Program-made: the position numbers and the translations under genes
Shown: positions 6,856 through 13,833 of the stretch, in pieces
Numbering within the stretch: the first letter of the stretch is position 1
Layout: each line of letters begins with the position of its first letter
Notes under the pieces: model-generated
What the model was told of the DNA's origin: nothing
Database searches by the model: none
Seen by the model: only the letters and a program-made list of their open reading frames with translations
Virus record (IMG/VR): IMGVR_UViG_3300027708_000234
Location: 1 to 29,515 of that record
Source: a virus
DNA length: 29,515 bases
Strand: one strand, 5' to 3'

Positions 6856-7703
6856 AGATCAATACCCAAGAAGTTACTATAAAAACTTTCATTGGTGCCA
6901 GTTGCTAATCTTGCTTGATCAGCTTTGATAGACCGAGCATTACGTTTTCTAATAGCATTCGGAGTTTGACTAACTTGTCCTGCTACTTTTCCTCCTGTAC
7001 GAGTTGGTGTAGTTGCAGTCGGTGCCACAGTTTGTTGACTAGTATTAGATGGTCCTGGAGGAGTAGTTGTGTTTAATTGTCCTGCCATTTGACCAAATGC
7101 ATTTGCGCCAGCCGGTGCCGGTGTTCCACTTGACGGTGTTTGATTAACATTATTAGGACTTGCAGTATGTACTTGACCAGTTGCGGTTTGTTGAGTAGTT
7201 CCACCTGTGCTAGATGTTTCTGGAGGAGCTTTTGCTCTTAATTGTCCTGCCATTTGACCAAATGCATTTGCACCAGCCGGTGCTGGTGCCGGAGTTGGTG
7301 CCGGAGTTGGTTCTGCGGCTTGCCGTTCAATCTCATCTGCTTGTTGAGTAAGTTCAGCAGCTTGTTGACGCAATTTCTTAGGATCAGGTCCTTCAGGTGC
7401 TGGCGCAGTTGGTGCATTACCCGGAGTAGTTCTTGCTGCTGCTGGAGCAACATATGGTTGACCTGTCCCACCTGTTGATGCAGTTGCTCCGGGAGTCTCA
7501 GCACCAGTTGTTGCAGGATCATTTGTATAAGTTCCAGCAGGATCTTTTGGATCCCATACTGCTTTTGCATCTTTGTATCCCTGTTTAGCATCTCTCCATG
7601 CTGCACCAGTAGCCCCAGCTATATGCCCAGCTGCCTTACCTAAAAAAGAGCCAACGCCTTCATCGATGTCTTGCTGTTCTGAGATTAATTCATTTATACG
7701 CAT
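6852..7703 (-). CDS. Pro/Ala/Thr-rich late protein, candidate internal head protein
   Basis: I do not recognise a named family. The 283-aa protein begins MRINELISEQQDIDEG, which resembles the short N-terminal capsid-targeting leaders of T4 internal proteins. It contains I-D-E/G at residues 13-16, a match to the T4 prohead protease rule (L/I)-x-E before Ala or Gly. Residues 60-235 are low complexity (Pro, Ala, Thr, Gly, Gln), with a short helical patch LRQQAAELTQQADEIERQAA. The segment APAGANAFGQMAGQL occurs twice. The C-terminus is basic, then ends FYSNFLGIDL. An exact TATAAATA late promoter lies 29 nt upstream, so it is made late as a single gene. A packaged internal protein or a structural linker are both possible; the function is inferred. 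Confidence 0.6.
   Translation of the reverse strand: MRINELISEQQDIDEGVGSFLGKAAGHIAGATGAAWRDAKQGYKDAKAVWDPKDPAGTYTNDPATTGAETPGATASTGGTGQPYVAPAAARTTPGNAPTAPAPEGPDPKKLRQQAAELTQQADEIERQAAEPTPAPTPAPAPAGANAFGQMAGQLRAKAPPETSSTGGTTQQTATGQVHTASPNNVNQTPSSGTPAPAGANAFGQMAGQLNTTTPPGPSNTSQQTVAPTATTPTRTGGKVAGQVSQTPNAIRKRNARSIKADQARLATGTNESFYSNFLGIDL
7074..7123. repeat. 50-bp direct repeat, copy 1
   Basis: This stretch encodes an APAGANAFGQMAGQL segment of the 6852-7703 protein. It matches 7239-7288 at all but two positions, which points to an internal duplication within the gene. Confidence 0.85.
7239..7288. repeat. 50-bp direct repeat, copy 2
   Basis: This is the second copy of the 7074-7123 repeat, with two base differences by eye. 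It encodes the other GANAFGQMAGQL unit. Confidence 0.85.
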
Positions 7704-7731
7704 AATAGGAAAACCTTTGATTATTAAAAGT

Positions 7732-7739
7732 TATTTATA
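7732..7739 (-). promoter_or_regulatory. Late promoter TATAAATA (exact T4 consensus)
   Basis: The minus strand reads TATAAATA exactly, with the predicted +1 near 7726 and the ATG at 7703. It lies directly after the terminator at 7743-7763, so it restarts transcription for the 6852-7703 gene after the early operon ends. Confidence 0.75.
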
Positions 7740-7742
7740 TCG

Positions 7743-7763
7743 AAAAATGAGCTAACGCTCATT
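7743..7763 (-). terminator. Intrinsic terminator at the end of the early operon/RNA
   Basis: On the minus strand AATGAGC-GTTA-GCTCATT forms a perfect 7-bp hairpin (7763-7746). The last two T of the stem run into TTT, giving five T in a row (7747-7743). A second hairpin just before it pairs TTGCTCT (7763-7769) with AGAGCAA (7783-7789), sharing one base with the first. The stem is only moderately GC-rich, so efficiency is uncertain. Confidence 0.6.
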
Positions 7764-8210
7764 TGCTCTTTCGTTCGCACTCAGAGCAATTGATTACATC
7801 GTTAACGAATTAATATTATCTAGATTAATCGGTCACACTTAGCCCAGACTAGGGCTAAGAAAAAACTGGGCATTATCTGAGTAGCACAGTCACACAGCGT
7901 TAGAACTACAAGCATTGCTGCTATCACAGGCGGTTGACCGATACCTGTTCATTCTGTCTTATTCAACGGCGGCTTACAAATATACGCTATCATATTTGTA
8001 AAGCGTGGAGTTTATGTTTGTTACTCCATCCTTGGGCCTTACTTTTAACTCTATTCAAACAATCAAACCGCAGGCATTTTGCGATCGTGGTCCTGTTAAG
8101 GATACTGATTGAGCACTCTTATCGGCAAGAGTTTTCCCTCCCTGTGATCCAAGATCCAGGTTTCCGGGCACTAGAAATTAGCCAGTGCAAGCTATAACCG
8201 ATTAATTGAG
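7743..8210 (-). ncRNA. Candidate structured non-coding RNA of unknown class
   Basis: No credible gene lies here, but helices are dense. A closing helix pairs minus-strand 8206-8193 with 7837-7824: ten Watson-Crick pairs, then four more of which two are G-U only on the minus strand. This favours minus-strand RNA. Inside are a 9-bp stem (7975-7983 with 7992-8000), an 8-bp stem CTTAGCCC/GGGCTAAG (7838-7845 with 7852-7859), a 6-bp ACTCTT/AAGAGT hairpin near 8113-8131, a CCTGGATC/GATCACAGG hairpin near 8141-8160, and a GGAGT/ACTCC hairpin near 8007-8027. The RNA follows the GIY-YIG gene without a gap and ends at the terminator at 7743. I looked for tmRNA, RNase P, tRNA and group I intron core signatures and found none. 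Boundaries are approximate. Confidence 0.6.
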
Positions 8211-8211
8211 C

Positions 8212-8640
8212 CTAAATTTTGTCTTTGATGTGTGAGCCATGTATCCGACAATTTATAATACCATTATAGTAATCGTCGGATTCTAATACTTTGCGGTCGA
8301 ATTGTTCGCGGGCCTCAATGTAGGATGTTACTGCCTTACTGTTACAGTAATGCAGTATTTCTCTTGTGAAATTTTCTTTGCCTAATGTATCTATATCTGC
8401 CTGAAGATTGGGGCTACTACCCCAATATTCTTGCCAGTCCGAATCAATTTTGCTTCGAACTCGCTTTTTCTTTTTGGTGCCATTCTTGAGTTTTACTGTT
8501 TTATAGCTAGTCTTTGAAAACTTTGCTAATTTTTTGCCAATGTATTTCCTACCATTAGTTAAATTTACTATACAGTAAACATAACCAACACAATCTTCTG
8601 GCAGCTGTTCAACTAAGGTACCTTGATAGTACCATGACAT
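8212..8640 (-). CDS. GIY-YIG family endonuclease
   Basis: This 142-aa protein has the GIY-YIG signature as GYVY (residues 19-22) and KYIGKK (32-37). A Lys/Arg-rich segment (KLKNGTKKKKRVRSK) follows, then SDWQEYWGSS at 67-76. A Glu in SYIEAREQF (about residue 109) is the likely metal-binding residue, and YNGIIN lies near 125-130. Such nucleases include T4 Seg-type homing enzymes and small phage endonucleases; it is a single domain without an obvious DNA-recognition extension. It starts 3 nt after the H1-like gene stop and ends right before the structured RNA, so it is part of the early operon. Homing versus DNA-degrading function cannot be told apart from sequence. Confidence 0.85.
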   Translation of the reverse strand: MSWYYQGTLVEQLPEDCVGYVYCIVNLTNGRKYIGKKLAKFSKTSYKTVKLKNGTKKKKRVRSKIDSDWQEYWGSSPNLQADIDTLGKENFTREILHYCNSKAVTSYIEAREQFDRKVLESDDYYNGIINCRIHGSHIKDKI

Positions 8641-8643
8641 AAT

Positions 8644-8844
8644 TTACTTGCCGGCCTTTTTGGCTTCAGCCCGTGCATTCTTTTCAGCAGTAATTTCGTT
8701 ACGGCGTGCTTTGATCAACTTGCTCATCTCGGCTAATGCTTTGCGAGCACGGGTTCCTGCTGCGGCATTGCCCGCTGTGAATTTTGTGTCTTCTGTCAAA
8801 AATTCTTCGTATTGTGTTTTTAATTGGTCTAATGTGTTATTCAT
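8644..8844 (-). CDS. Histone H1/Hc1-like small basic protein
   Basis: This 66-aa protein has FTAGNAAAGTRARKALAEMS at residues 22-41, which closely resembles the core of bacterial and phage histone H1-like (Hc1-type) proteins (GNKAAGxRARKAxxEL). A Lys/Arg/Ala-rich helix (KLIKARRNEITAEKNARAEAKKAGK) follows to the end. Family members bind DNA or nucleoprotein without known sequence specificity. An AAGGAAA site precedes the ATG. The start overlaps the end of the upstream gene by 8 nt, suggesting translational coupling. Its role in the phage, such as DNA compaction or host nucleoid interference, is inference. Confidence 0.7.
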   Translation of the reverse strand: MNNTLDQLKTQYEEFLTEDTKFTAGNAAAGTRARKALAEMSKLIKARRNEITAEKNARAEAKKAGK

Positions 8845-9145
8845 TTTTATTTTCCTTTTTCAACTTTACTCGTTGTTTTGGCAATCTTTTAACTCTTGCC
8901 TTCTCTTTCTTTTCTGCTCTGCGCCCTTCAAGTACATTTTTTTCATGTTCTCTACTCACAGTAGCAGACAATCTTCGTAACTTTATAGCCACATCAATCA
9001 TTTCATTAATGCTTTTACGGGCTCTAGGACCATGGAATGTGCTAGGCCATTCTATAAACTTATGATGATAGTTATGTAAATCTACAAAGTGGGAGACTAA
9101 TTCTGAATATAACGCTTTATATTTTTCTAATTCTTCATTCGACAT
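8837..9145 (-). CDS. Small basic helical protein, possibly H1-like relative
   Basis: I place the start at the ATG at 9145, giving 102 aa, in preference to a TTG two codons upstream. The first half is rich in Tyr/His (YKALYSELVSHFVDLHNYHH). GPRARKSINEMIDVAIKLRR at residues 40-59 parallels the RARKALAEMSKLIKARR core of the following gene. The last 35 residues are very Lys/Arg/Glu-rich. The resemblance suggests an old duplication of an H1-like gene, but identity is low and the function is unknown. It overlaps the end of gp46 by 11 nt and the next gene by 8 nt. Confidence 0.7.
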   Translation of the reverse strand: MSNEELEKYKALYSELVSHFVDLHNYHHKFIEWPSTFHGPRARKSINEMIDVAIKLRRLSATVSREHEKNVLEGRRAEKKEKARVKRLPKQRVKLKKENKNE

Positions 9146-10913
9146 AATCAATATCGTTGCTATAGCTGGTGAATCCGTTCTCTTTAATAACTCTTAGAAC
9201 ATTATTAACCCTGCCAATTAACTCATCCTTGTGTGATATTAAGTATATATTCTTATTGCGTTCTCTGGCCATCTTTTTTAGGACCGCTAGAGCACTTTCT
9301 ACGCCAGCAGCATCCATGCCAGCATCGACTAACTCATCAATAAACAATAAATTAATACTTTGATACAACCCTTCCCATACATCTCTAAAGGCAAAACTCA
9401 TTGATAAAATTAATCGATTACGTTCGCCACGTGATAAATTATCAAAATCTAAATCTTGTCCCAGCTGAGTAATCTCTACACTAAGATCGTTCTGAAATAC
9501 CACACGATGGGGCAAACCTAATTTATCGATATAATAACTCAATCGCTTGTTTAAGTAGCTTAGGTTTTGATCAATAATCTTTTTACGGATAAAACTATCC
9601 TTGTTGGTTAATAGTTTATGTAAAAACTCTTGATGGTCTTTAATTTTTGTTAGGTCGTTTATTCTTTCCCAATTGATTTCTTGAATTGCAGTCTTTTTTA
9701 ATTCAACAATTTGTTCTTGATAGGGATTATTTTCTTCAATCTTTGCAGTTAAACTTTTTTCAAGTCCCTCTAGATTGTTTTTATGTCCTAACGCTTCTGC
9801 TTCTGTATCATAAAATGTAGTAGGCATACGCGATTGTTTACCTGTACCTAATTCATCTACAATTTTTAGTAAGTCCTGGGACACTTTATCAAAGTATTTC
9901 ATTGCCTCGCCTAAACTTTGCACAGCAGCATTGGTCATTTCTTCATGTTTATGATCATGGAGTTCTTGTTCGCAAGCATGACAAGTCTTGTTTGCTAAAC
10001 TTGCTAGTTCTTTTTCATACTTCTTAACAGTTTTTTCAGCTTGCCCTAGCGCAGATTCTAATGTTGCACGTTGTTTATTAAGATTTTGTATCTTAACATT
10101 CTGTTCTTTCCATTGTTTAAGTAGTGTATGTGCAGTTAACTCAGATTCAATATCGACATTTTCAAGTCGCATCATAGCACGACCTAAATTTTCAATGTCT
10201 GTTTCTTTCTTTGTATCCCATGCATTGCTTTTAATACCCAGGCTATCAATACTTTTTTGAACATTTTCGTTTGCGGCTTTAATACCTTCAATTTTAAATG
10301 TTTCTTGTTGTATAAGATCTTTGCTTTCTTTAACTAAAATCTTTAATGATTCTGCTTTTTCACTTAACAGAGTAATACCTAACAGTTGTTCAATGACTTC
10401 ACGCTGATCCGCAGCCTTCATACTCAAGAACGGTTCTGTATATGTATTCAATGCAACAAGATGTTTGAACATAGTATGACTCATTTCCAACATCTGCTCA
10501 ATGGCTTTTTGTGTTTCTCTGCTGTCTCCCTGACTATCATCTTCGCTTTCGCTAGTTTTTATTTGATCGTCGTTGACAAATAACTTAAGAACATTTGGTT
10601 TACGTCCTCGCTCGATGCGATATTTGACATTATTCTTTATAAACTCCACAGTGACCAACATGGCTTTACCGTTAGTCTTGTTAATTAAGTTTTCTTTCTT
10701 AATATTAGTAAGTGCTTGCCCATATAGGGCATATGATAAGGCATTGACAATTGTAGTTTTTCCAGTACCGTTGCGAGAGCCCGTATCATCACCCCCTAGA
10801 TCAAGATTGCTGCCTAGCACCAATGTTAGTGCCTGCTTGTCAAAGTCTACAGCTTGAGTCTGGTTACCCACGCTCATAAAATTTTTCACAGTTATATTTT
10901 TAAGTTGAAACAT
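9135..10913 (-). CDS. 46: Recombination endonuclease subunit gp46 (Rad50/SbcC-like ATPase)
   Basis: This 592-aa SMC-type ATPase works with gp47 to process DNA ends for recombination-dependent replication and host DNA breakdown. The Walker A is GSRNGTGKTT (residues 45-54). The zinc hook CHAC (311-314) sits at the tip of a coiled coil running from about 185 to 440. The ABC signature is LSRGERNRL (493-501), the Walker B NLLFIDE (521-527), with a D-loop-like DAGMD after it, and the H-loop His is residue 561 in YLISHKDE. All catalytic parts are intact. Its start shares one base with the gp47 stop (TAATG), which indicates translational coupling and balanced production of the two subunits. Confidence 0.97.
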   Translation of the reverse strand: MFQLKNITVKNFMSVGNQTQAVDFDKQALTLVLGSNLDLGGDDTGSRNGTGKTTIVNALSYALYGQALTNIKKENLINKTNGKAMLVTVEFIKNNVKYRIERGRKPNVLKLFVNDDQIKTSESEDDSQGDSRETQKAIEQMLEMSHTMFKHLVALNTYTEPFLSMKAADQREVIEQLLGITLLSEKAESLKILVKESKDLIQQETFKIEGIKAANENVQKSIDSLGIKSNAWDTKKETDIENLGRAMMRLENVDIESELTAHTLLKQWKEQNVKIQNLNKQRATLESALGQAEKTVKKYEKELASLANKTCHACEQELHDHKHEEMTNAAVQSLGEAMKYFDKVSQDLLKIVDELGTGKQSRMPTTFYDTEAEALGHKNNLEGLEKSLTAKIEENNPYQEQIVELKKTAIQEINWERINDLTKIKDHQEFLHKLLTNKDSFIRKKIIDQNLSYLNKRLSYYIDKLGLPHRVVFQNDLSVEITQLGQDLDFDNLSRGERNRLILSMSFAFRDVWEGLYQSINLLFIDELVDAGMDAAGVESALAVLKKMARERNKNIYLISHKDELIGRVNNVLRVIKENGFTSYSNDIDYVE

Positions 10914-11926
10914 TATAAATTATTATAGATTTCTAGTAAAGTTGATTTATCAAATTGTTCGCTGTCGATATTGATCAATTGCTCTGTGACAATTTGATCC
11001 ACACTTTCAAATTGTGCATCTGGATTATCTTCAATTGTGCCCTCCATATTAGTTTTATCTTGGATAAGACTAATTTCGCGGATGTCGTAATCACGAATAA
11101 AAGTTTCTTTAATGAAGTTTGCTTCTTCGTAACTGATATCAATGTCAAGATTTACTTTGATATGCATCTTAGACTTCATAATAGTTTCAGCGTTATCAAT
11201 TAAGTCGCTAAGTTTAACGGTTCTATACTTGGGGCAGTTGGGCCAATCAATAAATTGAGGTTTACCTCCCCATTCTAAAGTCATCATCCCTCTAGCATCA
11301 TCCCATGTATCGGCAAAATTGTGTGGAAATGCATTACCAATATATATTACATTGTTATTAGTTTGACGTTTATGGAAGTGCCCGCTGAATATATAGTCAG
11401 GGCCGTTAAAGTCTTCTGCCCGTAATTCACCGTGATCGGGCATCTGTACCATGGCATTCATAAAGAACTTGGGCAATTCAAAATGACCAAATACATATTT
11501 GCTCTTGATGTCCTTCATTGATTTCCACTCATCGCCCACTAGCCAAGGTACAAGGGTGACATCATCAAGAGTTGTAATACCATCTACAACGGTAACTCCT
11601 GGAATGTGCCGACCAAAGGCACTAGAATGAATGTCACGCTTGTCTTTGTAGAACAGATCGTGATTACCTGGAAACCAAAAGAACTGCTCAAATGCAGCGC
11701 CTAGTTTTTCAAGACATCTCAGACTGGAATCCAATGTAAACAGATTAAGACTGTTACGATTGTGACTCCAGTCGCCCAGAAAAATACAAGTTTCACACCC
11801 TTCTTTCTGAGATTCTGCAATAAACCAATCTACAAATTCTTCACAGTCACGTAAGTGAGTGCTGCTATTGGACTTTAGACCAAAATGTATATCTGTAAAA
11901 CATGCTACTTTCTTAAACAACGCCAT
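10913..11926 (-). CDS. 47: Recombination endonuclease subunit gp47 (Mre11/SbcD-like nuclease)
   Basis: This 337-aa metallophosphoesterase carries the Mre11 motifs in order: FTDIHFG (residues 10-16), FLGDW (49-53), WFPGNHD (84-90), GHFE (147-150) and SGHFHKRQ (181-188). These supply the Asp, His and Asn ligands for two metal ions. It forms the end-processing nuclease with gp46, which begins at its stop codon. An AGGAGA site precedes the ATG. It lies 44 nt after the gp55 gene, so late sigma factor and recombination genes share a transcript. Confidence 0.97.
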   Translation of the reverse strand: MALFKKVACFTDIHFGLKSNSSTHLRDCEEFVDWFIAESQKEGCETCIFLGDWSHNRNSLNLFTLDSSLRCLEKLGAAFEQFFWFPGNHDLFYKDKRDIHSSAFGRHIPGVTVVDGITTLDDVTLVPWLVGDEWKSMKDIKSKYVFGHFELPKFFMNAMVQMPDHGELRAEDFNGPDYIFSGHFHKRQTNNNVIYIGNAFPHNFADTWDDARGMMTLEWGGKPQFIDWPNCPKYRTVKLSDLIDNAETIMKSKMHIKVNLDIDISYEEANFIKETFIRDYDIREISLIQDKTNMEGTIEDNPDAQFESVDQIVTEQLINIDSEQFDKSTLLEIYNNL

Positions 11927-11970
11927 TAGTTATCTCCTAATAACGAGTTTAGCAGATAGAAATTTAAAAG

Positions 11971-12882
11971 TCAAAGGTCAGTTTGCTCATCATCTTCTAT
12001 ACTGGTTTCTTCTGACTTAGGTTGTCTAAAGTGTTTGTATAGTTCTGCTTGCCGTGCGGTTTCTTCGGCATACTCTTGTTTATATTGTCGAGTCATACTT
12101 GGAGTAAGACCGTGTTCTTCTAACATATCATCACGAATATTTTGATTCTTCTTTTCAATGTTTAGAACACGAGTAAACGAGTTAGTCACTGCTGCGGTAT
12201 AATATGCAAAAGGATTCTCTGATTTACTTTCATCAAATTGTAGACCAATTTGACTTAGTTGTAGAATTGCTTGACCACGCATTTCTTCGTTGTAAGTATA
12301 TCCACGCCAGTTGCTTCTCTGTGCATACCGTTCACTTAGTTTGATAAACATCTTGCCTAAGTTCTCAGTAATGCGGCCGTGATCTTTAGAAAACTTACCA
12401 GTTTCAATATCACCTTTCCAATGACTCTTACCTACACAGATCAATTCACCTGCGTCGTTAAATTTCCAATGTTGAAAAGGTGGAAAGTTTACTTTCTCAT
12501 GACTGTCTGCGGTATTTTTGAGTGTCTTCTTACGACCTGGTGCTAGTGGAATATGATCAAATGTCATAATACGAATAATAACATCGGTCTTTGCAATGGT
12601 TGTATAGTCCTCAGTGCATTCTGCAAGTTTAATTTTTTTATCACCTGCGATTCTTGCTGCACCAAATGCTAGTATACCTTGTCTTTTTGCACGAGCTCTT
12701 TTTGCATCTGCTATAGTTCTAATGTTAACTTTATCTAAACTTGTTAAGATTATATCATGTTGTTGATATGCGGGATCTGTATAGCTGCTGAAAGAGCATT
12801 TACTTTTATGTATCTCTGATAATAAGTCCCTATTATTGAGATACTTTACTCTTTTTCCGGTCACGGATATATGTGTGGGCAT
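11971..12882 (-). CDS. 55: Late-transcription sigma factor gp55-like, with N-terminal extension
   Basis: Residues about 170-265 match the phage late sigma family: MFIKLSERYAQRSNWRGYTY, then RGQAILQLSQIGLQFDESKS, NPFAYYTAAVTNSFTRVLN and IEKKNQNIRDDMLEE. gp55 binds host RNA polymerase core and directs it to TATAAATA promoters. The protein is 303 aa, against about 185 in T4. The extra length is N-terminal: a basic segment ADAKRARAKRQG at 59-70 and a region including RIMTFDHIPLAPGRKKTLK at 104-122. The C-terminus is acidic (EDDEQTDL) and does not show an obvious hydrophobic clamp-binding tail. A consensus sigma70 promoter lies upstream. The AGGAG site is about 16 nt from the ATG, which is longer than usual. 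Confidence 0.88.
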   Translation of the reverse strand: MPTHISVTGKRVKYLNNRDLLSEIHKSKCSFSSYTDPAYQQHDIILTSLDKVNIRTIADAKRARAKRQGILAFGAARIAGDKKIKLAECTEDYTTIAKTDVIIRIMTFDHIPLAPGRKKTLKNTADSHEKVNFPPFQHWKFNDAGELICVGKSHWKGDIETGKFSKDHGRITENLGKMFIKLSERYAQRSNWRGYTYNEEMRGQAILQLSQIGLQFDESKSENPFAYYTAAVTNSFTRVLNIEKKNQNIRDDMLEEHGLTPSMTRQYKQEYAEETARQAELYKHFRQPKSEETSIEDDEQTDL

Positions 12883-12905
12883 TGTTGTTATAATTATTCT
12901 CCTGG

Positions 12906-12940
12906 TTATAACATTATAACATGGATTTTGCCAATGTCAA
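12906..12940 (-). promoter_or_regulatory. Consensus sigma70 promoter for the gp55-gp47-gp46 operon
   Basis: On the minus strand TTGACA (12940-12935) is followed after 16 nt by TATAAT (12918-12913), preceded by TG one base away (extended -10). The predicted +1 is near 12906, with a 24-nt leader containing AGGAG. Both hexamers are exact, so host RNA polymerase should read the operon early. Confidence 0.8.
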
Positions 12941-12968
12941 CAATGTTATATGGGCAGTTTATTTATTA

Positions 12969-12976
12969 GTTAAATA
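12969..12976 (+). promoter_or_regulatory. Weak late-promoter-like motif GTTAAATA for the baseplate operon
   Basis: GTTAAATA has two mismatches to TATAAATA and lies 23 nt before the ATG at 13000. A GAGGAA ribosome site sits at 12985-12990. It is the best late-type motif in this divergent gap. Confidence 0.35.
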
Positions 12977-12999
12977 CACTATACGAGGAATTTTAGATT

Positions 13000-13833
13000 A
13001 TGGCCATCCAATACGACGAATTAGGTAATGTTATACAGGGTAGTGGGTTTGATATTGCTTCTGCTGGACAAAGTATAAATGAACAGGCTGCTGCCCGTAT
13101 TAAACGTCAGGGTGCAACTGCATTTGGGGAACGATCTGTGCCCGGAATACCAGAAGGTGCAGAAAAAGAAACATTTTTACCTACTGTAAACAAATATACA
13201 GATTCCAACGGTATCGATACTTCGGCATCCACAGACATGCGTGTTAAGATTAGGGTACCTCCAAAGTATCTTACTCAAGTAACGTCCGGAATTAATGATG
13301 AATTGTCATTAGACAATATAGGTGGAATAATTTTCCCATATACTCCGTCTATATCGTATGAAGCCAAAGCAGATTATGCTGCTCAATCACCATTACATTC
13401 AAACTTTGCTATAAACTTTTATCAAAGAAGTAATGTTGGTCCTATTACTATTGCTGGAAAATTTTCTGTTGAAAACAAAGCAGATGCGGGAGTATATCTT
13501 GCAACTAGGCATTTATTAATGGCATTAACTAGAATGCGATCCGGCGGCGCAACATCCGGCGATTCTGATAGCGGAGCACCTCCTCCTATTTGTAGACTTG
13601 ATGCATTTGGAGAGATGTTAAGAAATGTACCAGTAGCAATTACAAGTTTTAGGGTAGAATTACCAGACAGTGTAGACTATTTTATAACTGATAATGGTTT
13701 CGGACTACATTCGGTTCCTACCATCTCGACTATTTCAGTTACTTGTTTACCGATGTACAGCAGAGACGAAATGCAACGGTTTTCAGTTACCGGATATCTT
13801 AATAAAACATATAATAATCAAGGATATATCTAA
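13000..13833 (+). CDS. Baseplate-tail tube junction protein, gp48/gp54-like
   Basis: This 277-aa protein contains IIFPYTPSISYEAKADYAAQ, then PLHSNFAINFYQRSNVGPIT and a VENKADAGVYLATRHLLMAL segment. A PPPICRLDAFGEML motif is followed by VPVAITSFRVELPDSVDYF and CLPMYSRDEMQRFSV near the end. This set is typical of the tube-cap and tube-initiator proteins of T4-like phages, which share a tail-tube fold and connect baseplate to tube. I cannot decide between gp48 and gp54. It opens the late baseplate operon, and the stop overlaps the next start as TAATG. The first 45 residues are Gly/Ala-rich and probably flexible. Confidence 0.72.
   Translation: MAIQYDELGNVIQGSGFDIASAGQSINEQAAARIKRQGATAFGERSVPGIPEGAEKETFLPTVNKYTDSNGIDTSASTDMRVKIRVPPKYLTQVTSGINDELSLDNIGGIIFPYTPSISYEAKADYAAQSPLHSNFAINFYQRSNVGPITIAGKFSVENKADAGVYLATRHLLMALTRMRSGGATSGDSDSGAPPPICRLDAFGEMLRNVPVAITSFRVELPDSVDYFITDNGFGLHSVPTISTISVTCLPMYSRDEMQRFSVTGYLNKTYNNQGYI

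Noticed and set aside
7691-7698. Second TATAAAT-like motif (TATAAATG) on the minus strand inside the 6852-7703 gene
   Set aside because: It lies after the start codon of that gene and in front of no other gene, so it is probably chance.
7934-8197. An 87-codon plus-strand reading frame in the gene-free segment
   Set aside because: Its Cys/Leu-rich translation looks like chance, it has no ribosome site, and it is antisense to the strong RNA helices.
7741-8210. tmRNA, RNase P RNA, tRNA or group I intron identity for the structured segment
   Set aside because: I looked on both strands for the tmRNA GATTCGAC start and T-arm, the RNase P GAGGAAAGTCC box, tRNA T-loops and the group I P/Q/R/S elements. 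Only scattered partial matches were found.
8201-8213. Plus-strand TAATTGAGCCT resembling the 5-prime start of the T4 td intron
   Set aside because: The similarity is about ten bases and is not followed by other td core elements; it also runs antisense into the nuclease gene.
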